Shown here one piece after another: positions 1 to 5,432 of a stretch of 5,432 bases of DNA. Made by a program: the position numbers and the translations under genes. Under the pieces are notes generated by a model. That model had not been told where the DNA came from, did no database searches, and worked only from the letters and a program-made list of their open reading frames with translations. Numbering within the stretch: position 1 is the first letter of the stretch; the number at the start of each line of letters is the position of its first letter. The DNA is from Paracoccaceae bacterium (GTDB lineage: Bacteria; Pseudomonadota; Alphaproteobacteria; Rhodobacterales; Rhodobacteraceae), in contig JABSSB010000178.1 in assembly GCA_013214715.1 (NCBI GenBank), positions 1 through 5,432 of the forward strand, in the 5' to 3' direction.

Positions 1-657
1 CAAGAGCGCCATGTCACCCATACCGAACAGCTTGAGATCGAATTGGACGCGCTTTTGGGTCGGGAAGAAGAGGTTGCCCCGGCCCCCGTTGTTGTAACAC
101 GGCTGGACCGGGCACGCACCGCGACGAACCGGGGCGACTACAATGAGTGCTTGCGCATATTGCAAGGCCTCAGCCGCCCATCCGAAGAGCTTGCGCGGGG
201 CTGGTGCCTGCACAATCTGGGACAGAATGCCCAGGCGCAGGCGGCGTTCAACCGGGCAGCCGCCAATGGCAGCGGATCGGTCCGGCGTGAGGCGCGCTAT
301 GCTCTCACCCTGTCCTATTTCGCGGCTGGCGATTTTGCCAAGGGCAAGGCTCTGCGCGACACGACTAAGTTCACGTCGAGTGAGCAGAAGGTGGTTGAAC
401 GGGTCTATCTGGGATCGGCGGCGCAGAACGCCTTTGATCGCGGCCGCCATCGCGACACCTTGGTCTATCTCGACAATCTGACCTTGCAGGGCATTCCGTT
501 AAGCCGTGGACAATTAATGATACAGGGATGGGCGCTGGCCCGTTTGGGACGGCGGGGGGATGCGCGCCAAGTCTTCCAAACCGTGCAGGCCACCGCACCC
601 GGATCAGATGTCAACGCCGCCTTGCGCAGCATCAGCGGTTCCGCGAACGACCGCTGA
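1..657 (+). CDS. TPR-like helical-repeat protein, C-terminal part (5' end outside window)
   Basis: The frame is open from the first base of the window to a TGA at 655-657, giving 218 visible residues. A TTG at 43 could serve as a start, but no convincing ribosome binding site precedes it and the frame continues upstream, so I treat the gene as cut by the edge. The protein is a chain of amphipathic helix pairs rich in Ala, Gly, Leu and Arg. TPR-like segments stand out around visible residues 38-54 (ARTATNRGDYNECLRIL), 65-83 (ARGWCLHNLGQNAQAQAAF), about 100-115 (YALTLSYFAAGDFAKG) and near 178-195 (QGWALARLGRRGDARQVF). The small-residue/Gly spacing in each fits the TPR pattern. No catalytic motif or membrane segment is visible. 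Such repeats usually mediate protein-protein contacts, for example in envelope or exopolysaccharide assembly, but nothing here identifies the partner. The gene converges on modC and is probably unrelated to it. Confidence 0.72.
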   Translation, partial: QERHVTHTEQLEIELDALLGREEEVAPAPVVVTRLDRARTATNRGDYNECLRILQGLSRPSEELARGWCLHNLGQNAQAQAAFNRAAANGSGSVRREARYALTLSYFAAGDFAKGKALRDTTKFTSSEQKVVERVYLGSAAQNAFDRGRHRDTLVYLDNLTLQGIPLSRGQLMIQGWALARLGRRGDARQVFQTVQATAPGSDVNAALRSISGSANDR

Positions 658-675
658 GCCTTGCGCGCCGATGCA

Positions 676-1788
676 TTAGCTTTGGCTCGGTCCAGGTTGT
701 GTGATCTGCCCGCCGACATCTTCGGGTGCGATCGCGATGGATTTTACAATCGCAAAGCAGTCTGCGCCGCGCGTCAGTCCCAGACTGGCCGCAGACCGGC
801 GGGTGACCCGTGCGAGCACCGGGCCGGCCGGGGTCATCAGCGATACCATCATGCCGGGCCCGGTGCCGGCCCGCATCGCTTCGATCGTGCCGGGCAGGAT
901 ATTCAACGCAGAAATGCCCTGGGGCCGAGAGGTAGCCAGCATGACCTCATGGGCGGCAATGCGAACCCGCAATCGGGCGCCGGGCGCGCGGGTAAGGCGT
1001 GGCAGGAAAAGCGGCACGCCACCTGCATCAAGCTCGGTCAGGCCATCGATATGGTGGCGGGAAACAACCGCTTCCAACACCGCGCCCGCGGCCCGCGCCC
1101 CGGCGGGTGTGACCATCGGGTCGCCCAGAACTTCGATTGCGGGGCCTTGCCGTGCGACGCGCCCGTCTTGCAGCGCAATCACAGTGGTGGCTAACCGCGC
1201 GACCTCGGCGGCGGAGTGTGTGACATACAGAATCGGAATCGCGATCTCATCCCTGAGCGCTTCGAAATAGGGCAGGATTTCGCCTTTGCGGGCCTCGTCC
1301 AGCGCGGCCAGTGGTTCATCCGCCAGCAAAAGCTGGGGCTCTGCCAGCAAGGCGCGTCCGATGGCGACACGTTGCTTTTCACCGCCTGACAGGTCGCCGG
1401 GGCGTCGCGTCAGCAGATCGCCAAGGCCCAGAATCTCGACAATGCGGTCATAATCCGCGCGCGCCTTGCGCTGTGTCGCAAACCAGCGGCCATAGGCCAA
1501 GTTCTGCCGCACGGTCAGATGCGGAAACAGGCGACCTTCCTGAAAGACATAGCCGACCCCGCGTCGATGCGGGGGCAAGTTCACGCCGGACCCGGTGTCG
1601 AGGAGCAGATGATCTTCAAGCTGGATGCGCCCATCCCGTGGACGCAGCAGTCCTGCGACCGCATTCACGATAGTGCTTTTGCCCGCGCCTGATCGGCCGA
1701 ACAAGACCGTCACCCCGCGCGGCGCCGTGAAATCCACATCCAGATGCAAAGCCCCCAGATCGTGGCGGAGAGAGACATCGAGGCTCAT
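676..1788 (-). CDS. modC: Molybdate ABC transporter, ATP-binding protein ModC
   Basis: This is the cytoplasmic ATPase that powers molybdate uptake through ModB. The 370 residues match the usual ModC length. The N-terminal nucleotide-binding domain has Walker A GRSGAGKST (31-39), Q-loop Gln83 in YVFQEGRLFPHL, ABC signature LSGGEKQ (133-139), Walker B LLLADE (153-158) with catalytic Glu158, D-loop LAALD (160-164) and switch His191 in YVTHS. After about residue 290 comes a C-terminal MOP/TOBE-type domain, opening with SALNILPGTIEA (293-304). This domain is typical of ModC, binds oxyanion and separates it from most other importer ATPases. The ATG at 1786-1788 overlaps the modB stop in an ATGA, implying translational coupling; the stop is TAA at 676-678. 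It is the last gene of the operon. All ATPase motifs are intact. A tungstate or sulfate ATPase is the alternative, but the MOP domain and the modA/modB neighbours argue for molybdate. Confidence 0.96.
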   Translation of the reverse strand: MSLDVSLRHDLGALHLDVDFTAPRGVTVLFGRSGAGKSTIVNAVAGLLRPRDGRIQLEDHLLLDTGSGVNLPPHRRGVGYVFQEGRLFPHLTVRQNLAYGRWFATQRKARADYDRIVEILGLGDLLTRRPGDLSGGEKQRVAIGRALLAEPQLLLADEPLAALDEARKGEILPYFEALRDEIAIPILYVTHSAAEVARLATTVIALQDGRVARQGPAIEVLGDPMVTPAGARAAGAVLEAVVSRHHIDGLTELDAGGVPLFLPRLTRAPGARLRVRIAAHEVMLATSRPQGISALNILPGTIEAMRAGTGPGMMVSLMTPAGPVLARVTRRSAASLGLTRGADCFAIVKSIAIAPEDVGGQITQPGPSQS

Positions 1789-2477
1789 TTGCCTGCCACC
1801 CGTTTGGCGATACGCCGGGACAAGACTTCCGACAGGATCAGGGCGCCCATTGCTACGGCAATTGAAATGACCACCAGCCGCAGCGCGGCGGTTTCGCCTC
1901 CCGGGATTTGCAGAAATGCATAGATGGCCGAGGGCAGCGTCTGCGTCTGACCGGGAATGTTTGAGACAAAGGTGATCGTTGCCCCAAATTCGCCCATTGC
2001 CTTGGCAAAGGCCAATACCGCCCCTGCCAGAATACCGGGCAGGATCAAGGGCAGCGTAATCGTCAGAAATACCCAGAGGCGGGAGGCGCCCAAGGTGGCT
2101 GCGGCTTCCTCCAGCTTGGGGTCGACCGCCTCAACCGACAAGCGGATGGCGCGCACCATCAGCGGAAAGGCCATCACCCCTGCCGCCAGCGCCGCGCCCG
2201 TCCAGCGAAAGGCAAAGACGATGCCGAACTGTCCAAGCCACTGCCCAACAGGCGTTGTTGGGCCAAAGCTTATCAGCAGCAGATACCCCGTAACCACGGG
2301 CGGCAGGATCAGCGGCAGATGCACCAGTCCATTGATCAATTGCCGTCCCGGAAACTCCCACCGCGCGAGGCCGTAGGCCACAAATATGCCAATTGGCAGG
2401 CTTACAGAGGTCGCCCAAAGTGCCACCCGCAAAGACAGCGCCACGGCCTGCCATTCCTCGGGGCTCAGCGCGGTCAT
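1785..2477 (-). CDS. modB: Molybdate ABC transporter, permease ModB
   Basis: This is the inner-membrane channel subunit that forms a homodimer, receives molybdate from ModA and is driven by ModC. The 230 residues match ModB family length. Hydrophobic segments are visible at about 12-35, 50-71, 86-108, 136-158 and 200-220, consistent with five to six membrane helices. The cytoplasmic coupling loop carries the EAA motif EEAAATLGASRLWVF (123-137), followed by the TLPLILPGILAG stretch and by KAMGEFGAT (159-167), a hallmark of ModB/CysT-type permeases. The LHLPLILPP-like stretch VHLPLILPPVVTGYLLL (52-68) is also characteristic. The start ATG at 2475-2477 overlaps the modA TGA in an ATGA. A GGGAG sits 7 bases upstream inside the end of modA. 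Its own stop overlaps the modC start in the same way, so the three subunits are probably made in a coupled fashion. No damage is seen. Confidence 0.95.
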   Translation of the reverse strand: MTALSPEEWQAVALSLRVALWATSVSLPIGIFVAYGLARWEFPGRQLINGLVHLPLILPPVVTGYLLLISFGPTTPVGQWLGQFGIVFAFRWTGAALAAGVMAFPLMVRAIRLSVEAVDPKLEEAAATLGASRLWVFLTITLPLILPGILAGAVLAFAKAMGEFGATITFVSNIPGQTQTLPSAIYAFLQIPGGETAALRLVVISIAVAMGALILSEVLSRRIAKRVAGK

Positions 2478-3244
2478 TCCCTTGCTCCCAGCGGTTCAAA
2501 GCCATGGCGCAGGAAGATGTCCTGGGCATTGGCGCTGGTCAATCGTGCGAGCAAAGCACGCGTATCTGGCCGATCTTGTCCTGCGACCAGTGCCACCGGA
2601 TAGAGTATGGGCGCATGGGCCTCTGGCGGGATGTCCGCCAATACCGCGACGCGCGGATCAGCTTGCGCGTCAGAGGCATAGACAATGCCCAAAGGCGCAG
2701 CCCCCGTGGACACCAGCGCGAGCGCCGCGCGCACATTATCGGCCTGCGCGACCTGTGGGGCCACGGCATCCCACAGTCCCAGATGCTCCAATGCTGCGCG
2801 GCCGTAGGTGCCGGCCGGAACGGCCTCCACCAGCGCCATGGCCAGACGGCCATCGCCCAAACGGGCGGGCATCTCCGACAGTTGCATCGGCGCAGCCTCC
2901 GCCGCGCCGATGACAACCAGACTGTTTCTGATCAAGGGGCGGCGCGTGCCCGGCTCCAGCAGGGCGCGGTCGTCCAGCCAGTTCATCCAGTCTTCATTGG
3001 CAGATATGAACAGATCGGCCGGCGCCCCCAAAGATATCTGCCGCGCCAGCGTTGAGGATCCGGCATAAGAAATCACCGGACGCTGTCCAGTGGCGGCCTC
3101 ATGCGCGTCGGCAATTTCATCCAGCGCACCGCGCAGACTGGCGGCGGCAAAGATCACCGGGGCCTCGGCCCGTGCCGTGCCAGACACGCTCAGACACAGC
3201 GCAAGGCTGGTGATCAAGGTCCGAAAGAGGGCGCGTAGCTGCAT
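2474..3244 (-). CDS. modA: Molybdate ABC transporter, periplasmic binding protein ModA
   Basis: This is the periplasmic receptor that captures molybdate (and usually tungstate) for ModBC. I chose the ATG at 3242-3244 over a GTG farther upstream. It has an AGGA five bases before it, it opens directly with a signal peptide, and it gives 256 residues, the normal ModA size. The signal peptide has a basic start (MQLRALFR), a hydrophobic core and a probable cleavage after TARA at residue 26. The mature protein begins with the family motif VIFAAASLRGALDEI (30-44), with Ser36 a likely oxyanion ligand. It continues with YAGSSTLARQI (61-71, Ser64 or Ser65 a likely ligand), GAPADLFISAN (74-84), a VPAGTYGR segment and an IVYASDA segment whose Tyr fits the ligand-binding Tyr of known ModA proteins. 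It is the first gene of modABC. No modE regulator lies in the window. Confidence 0.95.
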   Translation of the reverse strand: MQLRALFRTLITSLALCLSVSGTARAEAPVIFAAASLRGALDEIADAHEAATGQRPVISYAGSSTLARQISLGAPADLFISANEDWMNWLDDRALLEPGTRRPLIRNSLVVIGAAEAAPMQLSEMPARLGDGRLAMALVEAVPAGTYGRAALEHLGLWDAVAPQVAQADNVRAALALVSTGAAPLGIVYASDAQADPRVAVLADIPPEAHAPILYPVALVAGQDRPDTRALLARLTSANAQDIFLRHGFEPLGARE

Positions 3245-3249
3245 AAGGG

Positions 3250-3253
3250 TCCT
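3250..3253 (-). promoter_or_regulatory. Ribosome binding site of modA
   Basis: The minus strand reads AGGA here, five bases before the ATG at 3242-3244. It supports that ATG as the modA start, instead of the GTG 26 codons upstream that would put a non-signal-like stretch in front of the signal peptide. Confidence 0.75.
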
Positions 3254-3366
3254 GCGCGATGCGGGCGGCGTTCGAAACTTGCAAAAGCCCACGTCTCGGT
3301 GCAAGCGGGAATTGCGATGCACGGAAACGACTTGCGCGGCGTCACGCAGGTGCCGATGCTATGCGC

Positions 3367-3374
3367 AGGAGGAG
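3367..3374 (+). promoter_or_regulatory. Strong ribosome binding site of pcaC
   Basis: AGGAGGAG lies five bases before the ATG at 3380. It is a near-perfect Shine-Dalgarno sequence and fixes the pcaC start there, instead of at the GTG at 3299. Confidence 0.88.
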
Positions 3375-3379
3375 ATCAC

Positions 3380-3760
3380 ATGACCGACCGCAAGGCAGAC
3401 GGCACCCGCATCCGGCGCGAGGTTTTGGGGACCGAGCATGTTGACCGGGCGCAGGCGCAGACCACCGGTTTCGACGCTCCGTTTCAGGATCTGATCACCG
3501 AAGGTGCCTGGGGCACGGTCTGGGCCTCGGATGCGATAAGCCGCCGGGAACGGTCGATGCTGACGCTCGCGCTGCTCGCGGCGCTGGGGAATTTCGACGA
3601 AATCCCCATGCATATCCGCGCCACGGCCCGGACGGGTGCGAGCCCGGAGGATGTCCGCGAAGCCTTGCAGCATGTGGCGATCTATGCCGGTGTGCCGCGC
3701 GCCAACCGCGCGCTGAAATTGGCGCACGACACTTATGCCGAGATGGGAATCGAGCTTTGA
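3380..3760 (+). CDS. pcaC: 4-carboxymuconolactone decarboxylase PcaC
   Basis: PcaC (EC 4.1.1.44) decarboxylates 4-carboxymuconolactone to beta-ketoadipate enol-lactone in the protocatechuate branch of the beta-ketoadipate pathway, in the cytoplasm. The 126-residue length is that of a stand-alone PcaC, not a PcaCD or PcaDC fusion. Family features in order: REVLGTEHVDRA (13-24), the PFQDLITEGAWGTVW block (34-48), SRRERSMLTLALLAAL (54-69), EIPMHIRA with His78 (74-81) and EALQHVAIYAGVPRANRA with His98 (94-111). The CxxC of the related AhpD peroxidase family is absent, so this is the decarboxylase type. Its strong ribosome binding site and position after the divergent region make it the first gene of a + strand operon. 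Its TGA ends only four bases before the dehalogenase ATG. No other pca genes are in the window, although in many roseobacters pcaC sits within a pca cluster. A paralog acting on a related lactone cannot be excluded. Confidence 0.93.
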   Translation: MTDRKADGTRIRREVLGTEHVDRAQAQTTGFDAPFQDLITEGAWGTVWASDAISRRERSMLTLALLAALGNFDEIPMHIRATARTGASPEDVREALQHVAIYAGVPRANRALKLAHDTYAEMGIEL

Positions 3761-3764
3761 CGCC

Positions 3765-5432
3765 ATGATGCCTCTGCGCCTGTTTTCCGACGCCAAACGC
3801 CCCGTGCATCTTGGCCCCTACCCAACAGAAAAACTGGCCCGCGGTCCCATGCCGGACCTGACCCTGATGCCGCTGGGCGCTCCGGTCAGCTTTCGCCGGC
3901 CCGACGCGCCGCAAAGCCTTGTCAATGCGATGGGCGAATATCAGGCCATGCTGGACGCGCTGCGCGATGGGTTGGTGAACCCGGCCCGCTCGGACATACC
4001 CGATGATCTGACAGAGCGGGCCAATCACCTAAAAGCCTTTGGCTATTTCTCGGATGCCGCGATGGTGGGCATCTGTGCGCTGCCCGATGCTGCGCGGCTG
4101 GCAGAGCCGGTGACCAACCCCGATATTGCGCGTCTGGCGCATGATCTGCGCACACGGCAGACCAAGACTCTGGCCTCGGGCATCGATGTTATTATGGCTG
4201 AGTTGAAAGAGAGTATGGAGGCGCCACCGACCCCGATCGACCGTCACACTCATGCGATTGTGTTCCTCTACGCCAATCCGCGCGCGCCGCGCAAAGGAGA
4301 GCCGGGCAGCGATTGGATCATGGACGCACAGGCGCAGCGCGGCTGCCTTCTGGCCAGCGAAACCGCCAGCGTTCTGGCCAATTACATTCGATTGTTGGGG
4401 TTTTCGGCCAAAGCCCATACCGGCGCTGCGCGGGATATTGATTTGGACCGCTGCGCAGTAGCCGCAGGGCTTTGCTGGCCGGACCGGGCGGCGCCTTTTG
4501 TCGGCACGGATTTTGGTCTTTCTGTGATCACATGTGACATGGCACTGGCCGCAGATCAGCCCCTTGCTCCACGCGATGAGCAGTCTTGGTGGGACACGCA
4601 AGGCCCAGGCTGGTGGCTGGGGCGCGGTGTGCGCAAATCGGGGCTGAATGGTGATCCCTTTGCAAATCGGGAGTTTCGCGCCGGTCCGCATCCGTTTGAA
4701 ACCCTCAAGCGCGTGGAGGATCCGACCACTTATATTGATGAGGCGCGCGTTGCGCGGGTGCCCAAACGGACCGATATGTTCGCCCGCGCGCAGTTTGGCG
4801 ACATGGGCAAAGCGGTGCAGGATGGCGCCAAGGGCGGGCACTACGCGCGCAAAACCGCGCCAAGTTCGGCGCAGCGGCGGGCCTTGGGGGCCTTTGTGCT
4901 GCTGCAAGACGGCGCATCCACCAACGGGCCGCGTCCATCCAACCCGCAGCGCAATGCCGATAACCTCAAGGCCGCGTCCTATTGGCTGGGCATTGATGCT
5001 GTCGGGCTCAGCCGCTGCCCGGATTGGGCGTGGTATTCCCATGACGCGCTTGGGGAGGTGATTGATCCGCCCCATGATCAGGCGATCTCGATGATCGTGG
5101 ATCAGGGTTATGAAACGATGGAAGGTGCCAGCGGGGATGACTGGATTTCCGTCGCGCAATCCATGCGGGCTTATCTGCGCTTTTCGCTTTTGGGAGGGGT
5201 GATTGCGCTGCATCTGCGCAATCTGGGTTTCAAGGCCAAGGCCCATACGGTGATGGATGGCGAGGTGTTGCAACCGCCGCTCTTGCTTTTGTCAGGTCTC
5301 GGAGAGGTCAGCCGGATCGGAGAGGTCATCCTCAACCCTTTCCTTGGCCCGCGGCTGAAATCCGGCGCGGTGACGACCGATATGCCAATGGCCCATGACA
5401 AGCCCATCGATTTCGGCCTGCAGGCCTTTTGT
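3765..5432 (+). CDS. Corrinoid-dependent reductive dehalogenase, catabolic type, N-terminal 556 residues (3' end outside window)
   Basis: The frame is open from the ATG at 3765 to the last base, ending on Cys556. Reductive dehalogenases use cobalamin and two [4Fe-4S] clusters to replace halogen by hydrogen. Recognisable family blocks: RPVHLGPYPTEKLAR (12-26), a KSGLNGDPFANREF stretch in the middle, DWAWYSHDALG with Tyr424 (a candidate proton donor), DQGYETMEGASGDDWIS, LGFKAKAHT (487-495), GEVSRIGEVILNPFLGPR (513-530) and TTDMPMAHDKPIDFG (537-551). Cys556 should be the first ligand of the Fe-S segment beyond the edge. There is no Tat signal (RRxFxK) and no hydrophobic leader, which points to the cytoplasmic, non-respiratory class typified by Nitratireductor pacificus NpRdhA and Comamonas BhbA; those act on ortho-halogenated phenols. 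Residues 203-219 and 479-495 are 11/17 identical, an internal duplication. The gene starts 4 bases after pcaC with only a weak ribosome binding site, suggesting coupling. The substrate, and whether a reductase domain is fused at the C-terminus, cannot be seen. A second ATG at 3768 is an equally possible start. Confidence 0.9.
   Translation, partial: MMPLRLFSDAKRPVHLGPYPTEKLARGPMPDLTLMPLGAPVSFRRPDAPQSLVNAMGEYQAMLDALRDGLVNPARSDIPDDLTERANHLKAFGYFSDAAMVGICALPDAARLAEPVTNPDIARLAHDLRTRQTKTLASGIDVIMAELKESMEAPPTPIDRHTHAIVFLYANPRAPRKGEPGSDWIMDAQAQRGCLLASETASVLANYIRLLGFSAKAHTGAARDIDLDRCAVAAGLCWPDRAAPFVGTDFGLSVITCDMALAADQPLAPRDEQSWWDTQGPGWWLGRGVRKSGLNGDPFANREFRAGPHPFETLKRVEDPTTYIDEARVARVPKRTDMFARAQFGDMGKAVQDGAKGGHYARKTAPSSAQRRALGAFVLLQDGASTNGPRPSNPQRNADNLKAASYWLGIDAVGLSRCPDWAWYSHDALGEVIDPPHDQAISMIVDQGYETMEGASGDDWISVAQSMRAYLRFSLLGGVIALHLRNLGFKAKAHTVMDGEVLQPPLLLLSGLGEVSRIGEVILNPFLGPRLKSGAVTTDMPMAHDKPIDFGLQAFC
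4371..4421 (+). repeat. Internal duplication in the dehalogenase, copy 1
   Basis: Encodes residues 203-219 (VLANYIRLLGFSAKAHT), 11 of 17 identical to residues 479-495. The similarity resumes downstream, where TCDMALAADQPL (256-267) resembles TTDMPMAHDKPI (537-548) at 6 of 12 positions. This copy lies in the N-terminal half, which in NpRdhA-like enzymes is a degenerate partner of the corrinoid-binding domain. The repeat is divergent at DNA level, so it is an ancient protein duplication and not a recent DNA repeat. Confidence 0.7.
5199..5249 (+). repeat. Internal duplication in the dehalogenase, copy 2
   Basis: Encodes residues 479-495 (VIALHLRNLGFKAKAHT), the counterpart of residues 203-219. 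This copy belongs to the functional corrinoid-binding core that leads into the GPR...TTD segment and the Fe-S cysteines. Confidence 0.7.

Larger units (their letters stand above)
3245..3379. promoter_or_regulatory. Divergent intergenic region between modA and pcaC
   Basis: These 135 bases separate two divergent transcription units and must contain the start signals for at least one of them. Visible structure: an inverted repeat CTTGCA-N16-TGCAAG (3278-3305) and a second, imperfect dyad ACTTGCG-N8-CGCAGGT (3330-3351). Both share the TTGC half-site and could be operators. No good sigma-70 pair is evident. The best minus-strand candidate is TTGCAC (3299-3304), with a poor -10 at the expected distance. 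I do not see the AT-rich ModE-type palindrome known from E. coli modABC, nor an ATAACC/GGTTAT-like PcaQ site. The regulatory reading is an inference from position and symmetry. Confidence 0.5.

Noticed and set aside
634..655. Hairpin AGCGGT-N10-ACCGCT at the end of the TPR gene as a terminator
   Set aside because: The stem is only 6 bp with a 10-base loop, lies inside the coding end and has no T-run after it. The convergent 18-base gap holds no convincing terminator on either strand.
3194..3244. Possible lipoprotein signal in ModA (Cys17)
   Set aside because: The residue before the Cys is Leu, not the small residue a lipobox needs. TARA at residues 23-26 is a better signal peptidase I site.
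3245..3322. Extended modA start at a GTG (3320-3322)
   Set aside because: It would add 26 residues before an otherwise clean signal peptide and lacks a good ribosome binding site. The ATG at 3244 has AGGA at proper spacing.
3299..3379. Extended pcaC start at a GTG (3299)
   Set aside because: The added 27 residues have no PcaC counterpart, and AGGAGGAG sits just before the ATG at 3380.
3765..3860. Tat export signal at the dehalogenase N-terminus
   Set aside because: No twin-arginine motif or hydrophobic stretch is present in the first 30 residues, so export is unlikely.
4029..5273. Long minus-strand open frame (414 codons) opposite the dehalogenase gene
   Set aside because: The + strand frame carries continuous dehalogenase family motifs and typical G/C third positions. 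The antisense product has low-complexity Arg/His/Pro-rich composition and no recognisable domain, as expected of a shadow in GC-rich DNA.
5299..5328. 12-base direct repeat TCGGAGAGGTCA at 5299-5310 and 5317-5328
   Set aside because: The two copies are in frame and encode LGEV and IGEV within the conserved GEVSRIGEV block of the dehalogenase. Protein conservation explains the repeat.

Overview
The window reads as GC-rich alphaproteobacterial DNA, most likely from the Roseobacter/Rhodobacteraceae group. This rests on the strong G/C preference at third codon positions, the wording of the PcaC and reductive dehalogenase proteins, and the compact gene layout. The assignment comes from protein recognition by eye, not from a search.

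Layout: (1) 1-657, + strand: the 3' end of a gene for a TPR-like helical-repeat protein of unknown role, cut by the left edge. (2) 676-3244, - strand: a complete molybdate ABC transporter operon in the order modA-modB-modC. Both junctions are 4-base ATGA stop/start overlaps, so the three genes are probably translationally coupled. It converges on the TPR gene with only 18 bases between them. (3) 3245-3379: a 135-base divergent intergenic region that must hold the start signals for both directions, with TTGCA/TTGCG-type inverted repeats. (4) 3380-3760, + strand: pcaC, 4-carboxymuconolactone decarboxylase of the protocatechuate branch of the beta-ketoadipate pathway. (5) 3765 to the right edge, + strand: the first 556 codons of a corrinoid-dependent reductive dehalogenase of the cytoplasmic, non-respiratory (catabolic) kind. 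It starts 4 bases after the pcaC stop and is open at the window end, just at the first cysteine of the expected Fe-S binding segment.

The most notable content is the pcaC-rdhA pair. A catabolic dehalogenase would remove halogen from a halogenated aromatic such as a halo-4-hydroxybenzoate. The product can be hydroxylated to protocatechuate, ring-cleaved, and passed through PcaC to central metabolism. Co-transcription of a reductive dehalogenase with a lower-pathway enzyme is therefore chemically sensible. The substrate is an inference. The dehalogenase also shows an internal duplication, visible in the sequence, that matches the pseudo-two-fold corrinoid-domain architecture known for this enzyme class. 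I see no mobile elements, CRISPR arrays, tRNA or rRNA genes in the window.
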